NCBI RefSeq assembly: GCF_003946345.1
Contig: NZ_RHNY01000019.1
Span: 1 to 49,891 of the forward strand
Source: Levilactobacillus tongjiangensis
Lineage (GTDB): Bacteria; Bacillota; Bacilli; Lactobacillales; Lactobacillaceae
DNA length: 49,891 nt
Reading direction: 5' to 3'
Positions 35,136 to 41,728 of this stretch are shown here, one piece after another. A model generated the notes under the pieces. The model saw nothing but the letters and a program-made list of their open reading frames with translations, did not search any database and had not been told where the DNA came from. The first letter of the stretch is position 1. Each line of letters opens with the position of its first letter. The position numbers and the translations under genes are program-made.

Positions 35136-35313
35136 GCCTGCGGCCGCCAGGGACTGCGCTGTGGGGCGACCCTGGGGAGCCAAAGTGCGGTCTCCCCAGG
35201 CGCCTGAAAACCTCGCCCAATCCGCGAGTTTCCCAGGTCGGCCCATGTTCTAAGCGGGAAAGAATCACTCCGCTAAGAACATCGACACAGCGCAGTCCCT
35301 GGCGTCCTCCGGC
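35136..35313 (+). repeat. Family I structured repeat, copy R15 (array unit 1)
   Basis: P1 GCCAGGGACTGCGCTGTG pairs exactly with its complement near 35287-35304. P2 is CCTGGGGAG/CTCCCCAGG; P4 GTTCTAAGCGG/CCGCTAAGAAC. Begins 30 bp after the mapA stop. A terminator-like hairpin follows at 35384-35421. Confidence 0.92.
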
Positions 35314-35431
35314 TAAGTGTTGCTCACTGAATTGCTGTGAGGGCGTTCAGCACTGACACTGCAATTAAACTGTATCTAAATGAAGTGGTCGCCTGACTTG
35401 TTAGTTGGGTGGCTGCTTTTTGTGTTTAACC

Positions 35432-35536
35432 CTCTGCGGCCGCCAGGGATTACGCTGTGGGGCGGCCCATGTTCTAAGCGGAAAGAATCATTCCGCTAAG
35501 AACATCGACACAGCGCAGTCCCTGGCGACCTCCGGC
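35432..35536 (+). repeat. Family I copy R16, short form lacking P2 and P3
   Basis: P1 and P4 (GTTCTAAGCGG/CCGCTAAGAAC) are intact, but about 72 bases between GTGGGGCGGCCC and ATGTTC are gone. Unit 3 shows that CGGCCC occurs at both edges of the lost piece, so it was deleted between short direct repeats. Confidence 0.92.
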
Positions 35537-35655
35537 TAAGCGTTGCACACCGGGTTACTGGTGGGTGCGTTCAGCACTGACACTGCAATTAAACTGTATG
35601 TAAATGAAGTGGTCATCTGACTTGTTAGTTGGGTGGCTGCTTTTTGTGTTTAACC

Positions 35656-35832
35656 CTCTGCGGCCGCCAGGGATTACGCTGTGGGGCGGCCCTCGGGAGC
35701 CAAAGTGCGGTCTCCCCAGGCGCCTGAAAACCTCGCCCAATCCGCGAGTTTCCCAGGTCGGCCCATGTTCTAAGCGGAAAGAATCACTCCGCTAAGAACA
35801 TCGACACAGCGCAGTCCCTGGCGTCCTCCGGC
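35656..35832 (+). repeat. Family I structured repeat, copy R17 (array unit 3)
   Basis: Almost identical to R15 in P2, P3 and P4. One change, CCTCGGGAG for CCTGGGGAG, weakens P2. Terminator-like hairpin at 35903-35940. Confidence 0.92.
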
Positions 35833-35950
35833 TAAGTGTTGCTCACTGAATTGCTGTGAGGGCGTTCAGCACTGACACTGCAATTAAACTGTATCTAAAT
35901 GAAGTGGTCGCCTGACTTGTTAGTCGGGTGGCTGCTTTTTGTGTTTAACC

Positions 35951-36126
35951 CTCTGCGGCCGCCAGGGATTACGCTGTGGGGCGCTCTTGGGAGCCAAAGT
36001 GCGGTCTCCCAAGGCGCCTGAGAACCTCGCCCAATCCGCGAGTTTCCCAGGACGGCCCATGTTCTAAGCGGAAAGAATCATTCCGCTAAGAACATCGACA
36101 CAGCGCAGCCCCTGGCGTCCTCCGAC
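35951..36126 (+). repeat. Family I structured repeat, copy R18 (array unit 4)
   Basis: P2 is CTTGGGAG/CTCCCAAG here, a compensated change relative to R15 (CTGGGGAG/CTCCCCAG). P4 as in the other units. Confidence 0.92.
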
Positions 36127-36210
36127 TAAGCGTTACTCACTGAATTGCCTGTGGGTGCGTTCAGCACTGACACTGCAACTAAACTGTATGTAAAAGTGTA
36201 GATAAACGAA

Positions 36211-36247
36211 AACGACCACCCAGCTGAGATGTTGGGTGGTCGTTTTT
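36211..36247. terminator. Bidirectional terminator closing the array
   Basis: AACGACCACCCA pairs with TGGGTGGTCGTT, followed by TTTTTTG; the minus strand has a T-rich run as well. Confidence 0.88.
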
Positions 36248-36337
36248 TGTTTGGAAATTCGAAGTTAGCTGAGGTGATACGACAACTAACACTGATGGAA
36301 ATTTCGTCGCATTTGAGTTAAACGCAAATGTAGCTGT

Positions 36338-36505
36338 AGGTTGATGGGAATGGTGGCCGCAGTGTCGACAACGTAAGCTGGTTGGCCAGCTTACGTTGTG
36401 GGGCGAGCTTGGAAACGGGCGGGTTGGGCCCGGTTTCAAGTCGAGGAGAAAGACCGCTCTTTGGCTTTCTCCGGCCCCCACAGCGGCCCCCCATTCCCGA
36501 CAGCC
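36338..36505 (-). repeat. Family I structured repeat, copy R19
   Basis: Minus orientation. P1 GGGAATGG with CCATTCCC; on the minus strand P2 is GGAGAAAG/CTTTCTCC; P4 AACGTAAGCTGG/CCAGCTTACGTT is a perfect 12-bp stem. It starts 28 bp after the end of the gene at 36533 and converges on the array. Confidence 0.9.
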
Positions 36506-36532
36506 GGAGGCGGCAATCTAACTAAGTATTTG

Positions 36533-36970
36533 TTAGAAATCTTGCGGCAAATTCTGTTGTTGCTGTGATTTGGTCTTAACTAGGGGCGCATCATCCTGCC
36601 AGTAGGTAAGCCACTCGCCACTGGTCGTCAGGCTTTCCAACTCCAGTTGATTTTTAACCAGGAGGTCCTGCTCCAGCCGGTCCTTAAAAGTGGTGATCAG
36701 TTGTTGGGTCACCTGTAAGTTCTGGGCCAAATCAGTGCCACCCAAGTTAGTGAGGTCATCACGGAATTGGTCACGGATTTCCTCTTCGATTTGACGCAGT
36801 TGGCGCTCAATCTGACGTGCTAATTTTGGTTGATTGTTTACGTCGAAGGCCATTGCTGGACTGATGCCAACGAATTGGGCGTTGATTTTAGGTGTATCAA
36901 TACCATAAGGTGTCTGGGCGCCATTGCCGAAGACATCGAAAGCCCGGATAACTGTTAAAACTTCTGCCAT
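36533..36970 (-). CDS. Conserved-looking hypothetical protein
   Basis: 145 residues; ATG behind AAAAAGGAGT. Soluble, no signal peptide. The N-terminal half (VLTVIRAFDVFGNGAQTPYGIDTPKI) suggests beta strands; the middle (QPKLARQIERQLRQIEEEIRDQF...LITTFKDRLEQDL) is strongly helical and amphipathic, possibly a coiled coil; the tail is Gln-rich (KSQQQQNLPQDF). I do not recognise it. It is downstream of rpsN on the same strand but separated by a strong terminator, so it is likely its own unit. Confidence 0.7.
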   Translation of the reverse strand: MAEVLTVIRAFDVFGNGAQTPYGIDTPKINAQFVGISPAMAFDVNNQPKLARQIERQLRQIEEEIRDQFRDDLTNLGGTDLAQNLQVTQQLITTFKDRLEQDLLVKNQLELESLTTSGEWLTYWQDDAPLVKTKSQQQQNLPQDF

Positions 36971-37021
36971 TTGAGGTGTACTCCTTTTTGTTAAACGTCA
37001 TAAATTCAGTGTACGGCATAG

Positions 37022-37067
37022 AAAAACCCACGTCAAACGGAGCCGCGGACAGCGTTTGACGTGGGTT
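37022..37067 (-). terminator. Terminator of rpsN
   Basis: AACCCACGTCAAACG pairs perfectly with CGTTTGACGTGGGTT; on the minus strand TTTTTC follows. Confidence 0.9.
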
Positions 37068-37096
37068 GCTTTGAGTTAAATTAGAAAAGCGGGTGC

Positions 37097-37366
37097 TTAC
37101 CAGCTAGCCTTCTGAACGCCAGGAATCTTACCCTCGTGGGCGAGTTGCCGGAAGTTTAGCCGTGAGAGCCCAAACTTACGCATGTAGGCGTGAGGCCGAC
37201 CATCTAAATGGTCACGGTGGTGCATCCGAGTGGGGGAAGCATCTCGAGGAAGCAGAGCTAATGCTGCGTAGTCGCCAGCGGCCTTGAGTTTGGCTCGCCG
37301 TTCAGCATAGCGTTCGACAGTGGCTTCAATGCGTTTTGCTTTTGCAATTTTGGATTTCTTTGCCAT
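37097..37366 (-). CDS. rpsN: Ribosomal protein S14, zinc-independent type
   Basis: 89 residues from the ATG at 37366 ([33 protein letters not shown]), behind AAAGGAG. The long form with [31 protein letters not shown] and the end [10 protein letters not shown] is universal for S14. It lacks the CxxC pairs of the zinc-ribbon form, so it can replace zinc-containing S14 when zinc is scarce. An upstream inverted repeat resembling a Zur box supports zinc-responsive control, as for the alternative S14 of Bacillus. The gene stands alone rather than in the ribosomal protein cluster, which also fits. Confidence 0.95.
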   Translation of the reverse strand: MAKKSKIAKAKRIEATVERYAERRAKLKAAGDYAALALLPRDASPTRMHHRDHLDGRPHAYMRKFGLSRLNFRQLAHEGKIPGVQKASW

Positions 37367-37390
37367 GAATAGATGAGGCTCCTTTACTAT

Positions 37391-37413
37391 TAAATGATAA
37401 TAATTACGCTTTA
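37391..37413 (-). promoter_or_regulatory. Zur-like operator upstream of rpsN
   Basis: On the minus strand AAAGCGTAATTATTATCATTT resembles the Gram-positive Zur consensus around TCGTAATNATTACGA, matching best in the left half and centre. It sits 25-47 bases before the ATG of the zinc-free S14 gene. Confidence 0.6.
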
Positions 37414-37666
37414 CCAATCTATCATAGGGCAAATAGCCTGTCAACGAATGTGACTCATAGTCGGGGGCAACGTTTTTGATGGTGGAAATGCCAAACTTTA
37501 GCGGGAAATTTGAGAACCGCGTAGGCTAAAGTTAATGACTGGGCGAGAGTTTGCGATGCAATAAAAGATACTATATATAAACAGCGGTTGAAGAGGTAGC
37601 TCGGCATATTTGCTGCCGAATAGTGAATATTCAATTTGATCAATTTTCAATTCACACCAACCCTAA

Positions 37667-37850
37667 GCCGGAGGAGGCCAGGGACCGCGCTGTGTCGATG
37701 TTCTTGGTGGCGGGGGCTATGCCACCTAGAACATGGGCCGACCTTGGAAACTCGGGGTGGTCTGCCACGAGGTTTCTAGGCGCCCTGAAGACTCATGGTC
37801 TTTGAGGCTTCAGGGGTTGCCCCACAGCGTGGTCCCTGGCAGCCGCAGGC
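37667..37850 (-). repeat. Family I structured repeat, copy R20
   Basis: Minus orientation. P1 GGCCAGGGACC pairs with GGTCCCTGGC. On the minus strand P2 is the second type (CCCTGAAG...CTTCAGGG, inner CTCA/TGAG), and the P4 base ATGTTCT/AGAACAT is perfect. It lies beyond the galM terminator. Confidence 0.88.
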
Positions 37851-37916
37851 GGCCAATAGCACACTGACTTTAGAATTCAGTGAACTTTATACCTAATTAA
37901 ACATTATAATTTCGTC

Positions 37917-37953
37917 AAAAAAACGACCCATCACTAGCCGTGACGGGTCGTTT
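37917..37953 (-). terminator. Terminator of galM
   Basis: AAACGACCCATCA pairs with TGACGGGTCGTTT; on the minus strand a T-run (TTTTTTTGACG) follows. Confidence 0.88.
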
Positions 37954-37962
37954 CTAGTAACA

Positions 37963-38997
37963 TTAATAGGTAACGTCGTAAGAAATCTCGTAACTCTGCG
38001 TTTCACCAGCTGGTAAGCTGACATCGCCAAAGTTAGGGTGATGCGGCGTGTCGGAAAGCGTTTGGGCTTCCAACGCAACGCCCATGTACGGTTGGCCGGG
38101 GCCAGTCGTTAATTTCATATCGGACGTGAAGGAGTTGGCCGTGAAGACGACCAGACCGTTACGCTTGGACTTGATGGTGACGGCCCGGTTAGATTGTGGG
38201 TCGCTCAACTTGGCAATCGTCCCGTCAGCTGCGGGTTCCACGTGAAAGAGGTCATCGAAGCCTTTTTCCGGGATGCCTTGCAGACCCCGGATAGCTTGCC
38301 CCAGGTTTTGCCCATTGGCGAAGTCGTAAGGCGTGTCGGCGTTGGCAATCATATTGCCCGTAGGAATCTTCTTGTCAGTGACTTCCAAATGCTCCTGTGC
38401 GTTGATCTGTAGCGTTTGACCAGAGATCAGTTGGTCGTCACTCAGGTTAAAGTAGACGTGCAACGTTGGGTTGAAGAGAGTCAGTTCGGTTGAACTGGCT
38501 TCGAACTTCAAGTTAACGTGGTCGTGGTCATCCAGAGAGTAGATCATTTTGGCCTGCATATCACCAGGGAAGGAGTCTTCGCTGGACTTAAATGTGTGGG
38601 ACAAAATAATTTTAGTTTCAGCTGGATCACTGTCGTCAATTTCACCGTCCCAGTTGACCGTGTTAAAGCCGTTGGGCCCGCCGTGGAGGTTAGTGTCATC
38701 GCCTTCATTGGTAGCAACGTGGACGGTTTTGCCGCCGAGTTCAAATGAACTACCACCAATTCGGCCACCGGTTCGGCCAATTCCCATGCAAACGTAGAAC
38801 GGATTGTCGAGATAGTCGGCCATCTTATGGTAAGATAGCACCAAATTCTTGTCCCCGTTGGCACTTGGAACGGTCAGCTTGTGGAGTGTGGCTCCCCAGC
38901 TTAAGATGGAGAGCTTAACCCCGTTTTTATTTTCAATGGCGTATTCCGTAACGGCTTGCGCCTGGTATGTATCCCAATGGTTCGCAGCAGTTTTCAT
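37963..38997 (-). CDS. galM: Aldose 1-epimerase (galactose mutarotase)
   Basis: 344 residues from the ATG at 38997 (MKTAANHWDTYQ), behind GAGGAA; the longer open frame runs through the promoter. GalM interconverts the alpha and beta anomers of hexoses. Motifs: GATLHKLTVP, GRTGGRIGGSSFELGG (substrate-binding Arg), NLHGGPNGFNTVNWDG with the His, and a late acidic residue (MGVALEAQTLSDTPHHPNFG) acting as base. Next to the maltose genes it would convert the beta-glucose released by the phosphorylase. It has its own promoter with a cre site, so it answers to catabolite control separately. Confidence 0.93.
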   Translation of the reverse strand: MKTAANHWDTYQAQAVTEYAIENKNGVKLSILSWGATLHKLTVPSANGDKNLVLSYHKMADYLDNPFYVCMGIGRTGGRIGGSSFELGGKTVHVATNEGDDTNLHGGPNGFNTVNWDGEIDDSDPAETKIILSHTFKSSEDSFPGDMQAKMIYSLDDHDHVNLKFEASSTELTLFNPTLHVYFNLSDDQLISGQTLQINAQEHLEVTDKKIPTGNMIANADTPYDFANGQNLGQAIRGLQGIPEKGFDDLFHVEPAADGTIAKLSDPQSNRAVTIKSKRNGLVVFTANSFTSDMKLTTGPGQPYMGVALEAQTLSDTPHHPNFGDVSLPAGETQSYEISYDVTY

Positions 38998-39022
38998 AGA
39001 TAAATTCCTCGTTTCTAAGAGT

Positions 39023-39038
39023 GGTAAAGCGTTTTCAT
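39023..39038 (-). promoter_or_regulatory. cre site of galM
   Basis: On the minus strand ATGAAAACGCTTTACC matches the CcpA consensus WTGNAARCGNWWNC closely. It lies just downstream of the -10 box, a repressing position. Confidence 0.8.
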
Positions 39039-39046
39039 TTATCCTT

Positions 39047-39075
39047 ATAGTATTTTTTATCCGGACAATTGTCAA
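39047..39075 (-). promoter_or_regulatory. galM promoter
   Basis: On the minus strand TTGACA (39070-39075) and TACTAT (39047-39052) are 17 bases apart. Confidence 0.75.
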
Positions 39076-39228
39076 ATGAAGTTTGGGCATAAACGTTTAA
39101 TTGGTGAAGTCTTTAACGGCCATTAGTTTGTCTCTGAACAATTTAATTTTGCACCATTTACGCTTGTACGGACAAATTTGTAAAGCGAGCCAGTAACTGG
39201 TATAAATATTTAGTGAACAAAATTTCAC

Positions 39229-39260
39229 TTGTACGCAATCGATGAAACTGGCATAATAGG
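39229..39260 (+). promoter_or_regulatory. Promoter of the DUF915 hydrolase gene
   Basis: TTGTAC and CATAAT are separated by 17 bases, about 25-30 bases upstream of the ATG at 39282. Confidence 0.5.
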
Positions 39261-39281
39261 TTAGTTTAAGGGGGCTGTGAC

Positions 39282-40112
39282 ATGGCAAGCAAATGGCGAT
39301 GGTTAGCGGTTCTCCTTGGTGGCAGTTGGTTGGGCTACCGGTGGGCGACTCAGGTCGTCACACCAGCAGTTCCTTTGAGCAGTCATCGGTCGGATACCGA
39401 ATACACAGCTGTGCCCACCCTATTTATACCGGGATGGGGTGGCAACGCGTGGACTTATAATGGCCTGTTACGGTGGCTAGTCCGCCGTGGCTATGGTCAT
39501 AAGGTGTTGACCGTGACTGTCTCACGAACCGGTGTGCTTCATTTCACTGGCACGTGGACTGACCAGGCCACCAATCCCCTGATTCAAGTCCTGTTTACGC
39601 ACAGTTTCACGACGGACTACCAGCAGCAGATTCGCTGGATAACCGAGATTCTGCGGCAGCTCAAGCAACGTTATGGCATGACGAGCTACAACGTGGTCGC
39701 TCACTCGTGGGGCGGTAGCACGGCAATCGGCAGTTTGGTCCTGCATGGGGCTGGTGCGGATCTGCCCCAGCCTAACCGGTTGATTCTATTGGGAACACCG
39801 ATTGACGAGAGTCAGCCGACCCGACCCGTTGATGAGGCCTTTGAGCAGCTACGGGCCCACCGGGATAATTTGCAGGTCATGGGCCCATTAACCATTTACA
39901 ACGTCTATGGCACGCTCTTAGGGCGGCAGACGGATGGCTCAGTTCCTGTGACGCAAGTGCAGGCGCTCCGGCAAGTGGTGGTCGGCAGTCCAGTTACCTA
40001 TCGAGAACACCACGTTTCCGGCGTTAGTCATGGTCAACTGCACGCGAGCCCTGCTATGTGGCGGTTGATTGCACAGCTGCTCTGGTCACCAGGTGAGTTA
40101 ACGAGCCACTGA
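39282..40112 (+). CDS. DUF915-type alpha/beta hydrolase, paralogue 2
   Basis: 276 residues. A short hydrophobic N-terminus (WLAVLLGGSWLGYRWA) looks like a signal or anchor. LFIPGWGGNAWTYN gives the oxyanion region, VAHSWGGSTA the nucleophile Ser elbow, TDGSVPVTQ a likely Asp and VSHGQLHASP a His, forming the hydrolase triad. It belongs to the same family as the product at 5599-6489 but has the elbow HSWGG instead of HSNGG. Substrate unknown, perhaps a lipid or cell-envelope ester. It is convergent with the HAD gene, whose end is 15 bp away, with no clear terminator between them. Confidence 0.85.
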   Translation: MASKWRWLAVLLGGSWLGYRWATQVVTPAVPLSSHRSDTEYTAVPTLFIPGWGGNAWTYNGLLRWLVRRGYGHKVLTVTVSRTGVLHFTGTWTDQATNPLIQVLFTHSFTTDYQQQIRWITEILRQLKQRYGMTSYNVVAHSWGGSTAIGSLVLHGAGADLPQPNRLILLGTPIDESQPTRPVDEAFEQLRAHRDNLQVMGPLTIYNVYGTLLGRQTDGSVPVTQVQALRQVVVGSPVTYREHHVSGVSHGQLHASPAMWRLIAQLLWSPGELTSH

Positions 40113-40127
40113 ACCGTTTAGCTAGTT

Positions 40128-40946
40128 TTAAACTTCACCGGCTAAAATGGCATCAATGACGTTTAACACGCCATCGTGATCGTTGTCAGTAGGTGTAATC
40201 AAGTCGGCTACGTCGCGGACGGATTTGGTGCCGTTTTGCATGGCAACGCCGAGCCCAACGTGTTCCAACATCTCTCGGTCATTGTCATTGTCTCCAAAGG
40301 CTGCGACCTGTTCCTTGCGCAAGCCCCAGGACTTAGCCAGCTGCATCAAACCAATGGCTTTGTTCATGTGGGGTGCAACGATATCGATACTGCCAAAACC
40401 ACTGGCGGTGGCGTGAATTTGACCAGGGAACCGGGCGTTAAGCTTGGCGGCTAGGGCTTGAATCGTCTCGTTGGGCCACTCACCGTTGATTTTGTAGATG
40501 GTGTCGTGAACCTGCGTGAGGTCGTCAACACGGACGATGTTATTGAAGAAGTAATCTTGGGATGCTTCGTCTGTGGGATGGTCCCGTCGGTTGATGTAGG
40601 TTCCATGAGCACCGGATAACCGGAGTACTTGTGGTCGTAAATGGTCGTCGGCTAGAATAGCGGTGACGACTTGATTGACGATGGGGTTGGGAATCACAGT
40701 TTCAAATAAGGTTTCGCCTTGGTTCACAATCAGACTACCGTTTTCGGCAACGAACGTTTGAACGGCAGGGGTGGGCGCAAAGACACGGTGCAGGTGGCCT
40801 AAATGGTTACCACTAGCCACGACGAAGCGAATACCGACCGCTGCTAAGCGGGTGAGTTGGTCATCGAAACGATCGTGATTGTACTGTCGTTGTGAGTTTA
40901 AAAAGGTTCCATCGACGTCGGTTGCAATCAGTTTAATTTGAGTCAT
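40128..40946 (-). CDS. HAD-superfamily phosphatase, Cof type
   Basis: 272 residues. Motif I DVDGTFLNSQ (nucleophile Asp9 or Asp10 region), motif II ASGN, a conserved Lys region (HMNKAIGLMQLAKSWGL) and motif III/IV AAFGDNDNDREMLEHVG are all intact. Cof-type HADs carry a C2 cap (residues about 85-190 here) and dephosphorylate sugar phosphates, flavin mononucleotide or other phosphometabolites in the cytoplasm; the substrate cannot be told from sequence. Convergent with the hydrolase gene and divergent from marR. Confidence 0.92.
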   Translation of the reverse strand: MTQIKLIATDVDGTFLNSQRQYNHDRFDDQLTRLAAVGIRFVVASGNHLGHLHRVFAPTPAVQTFVAENGSLIVNQGETLFETVIPNPIVNQVVTAILADDHLRPQVLRLSGAHGTYINRRDHPTDEASQDYFFNNIVRVDDLTQVHDTIYKINGEWPNETIQALAAKLNARFPGQIHATASGFGSIDIVAPHMNKAIGLMQLAKSWGLRKEQVAAFGDNDNDREMLEHVGLGVAMQNGTKSVRDVADLITPTDNDHDGVLNVIDAILAGEV

Positions 40947-41194
40947 ACAGTTCTCCCTCTGTGTTTAGAATTTCTTAACCTTAATCATAATGGCTTGATG
41001 TTGGGAATTCAATGGGACGCTGGGGAAGAAATATAACAAAATGATTGCAATTACTAGTTTTATTGAGCACTATGCTATAAACTATTAATGAATCGGTAAC
41101 ATATAGAGTAGAAATAAGGGTTATAATAAATGATTAGCGGGTAAGATAGTAAGAGTCATCCCTGCTAGAGCTATGCAGAAAGGAAGAAAGATTA

Positions 41195-41578
41195 ATGACG
41201 CAAACGAACGATTTAAACCAATCCTTGGAATGGTTTTCTCAACTCCAAAAGATCATGCGGCCAGTAACGACCATCAAAACGGAGGATATCACGATCTCCT
41301 TGGAACAATTTAACTTGTTGCACGCCATCACTGACCAACGCGAAGAATTTACACCAACGAAATTTGCTGGTCAAATCGGCGTTTCCAAGTCGATGATCTC
41401 TGGTCAGATTTCACGGTTATTGCGGGCTGGTTTAATCGAAAGTATCGCCTCACAAGTCGACCGTCGCCAACATAATTTGAAGTTGACGCCAGATGGCGTG
41501 AAGGTTTACACGCAAGTTCGCGGCCAAGTCGTTGAACGTCTCAACAACTTACACGACGATATCGCCAAATTAATGTAA
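41195..41578 (+). CDS. MarR-family transcriptional regulator
   Basis: 127 residues, slightly short for MarR proteins (about 135-150). The winged helix is clear: FTPTKFAGQIGVSKSMISGQISRLLRAGLIES with the wing QVDRRQHNLKLTPDGVKVYTQ. The N-terminal dimer helix is short. ATG behind GAAAGGAAG. The downstream beta-helix surface-protein gene has an inverted repeat over its promoter that this protein might bind. The effector is unknown. Confidence 0.88.
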   Translation: MTQTNDLNQSLEWFSQLQKIMRPVTTIKTEDITISLEQFNLLHAITDQREEFTPTKFAGQIGVSKSMISGQISRLLRAGLIESIASQVDRRQHNLKLTPDGVKVYTQVRGQVVERLNNLHDDIAKLM

Positions 41579-41654
41579 CCACTAAATTAATTTTATAATT
41601 GAAAAATTGGTCCCCTTTAAGTCCGGAATCTTTCATTCGTATGACATTTTGGTT

Positions 41655-41690
41655 AAGACACCGCAACGCTTGCATGTCTTAGTTTATAAT
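41655..41690 (+). promoter_or_regulatory. Inverted repeat over the surface-protein promoter
   Basis: AAGACA (41655-41660) and TGTCTT (41675-41680) form a 6-bp inverted repeat with a 14-base spacer just before TATAAT (41685-41690). A candidate operator for the adjacent MarR protein. Confidence 0.4.
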
Positions 41691-41728
41691 GAATTATGAA
41701 GGAATAATTTGGAAGTGGAGGGGATTTT

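Larger units (their letters stand above)
35136..36247 (+). repeat. Tandem array of four family I units with terminators
   Basis: Units begin at about 35136, 35432, 35656 and 35951 (296, 224, 295 and about 290 bases to the last terminator). Each holds a repeat copy, a linker (GTTCAGCACTGACACTGCAA and neighbours) and a hairpin with T-run: 35384-35421, 35609-35645, 35903-35940 and 36211-36247. Units 1 and 3 are nearly identical. The array fills the gap between mapA and the gene at 36533. Confidence 0.9.

Noticed and set aside
35136-36247. CRISPR-like array
   Set aside because: The units are about 295 bases with long structured repeats and near-identical linkers rather than short repeats with unique spacers, and no cas genes are present.
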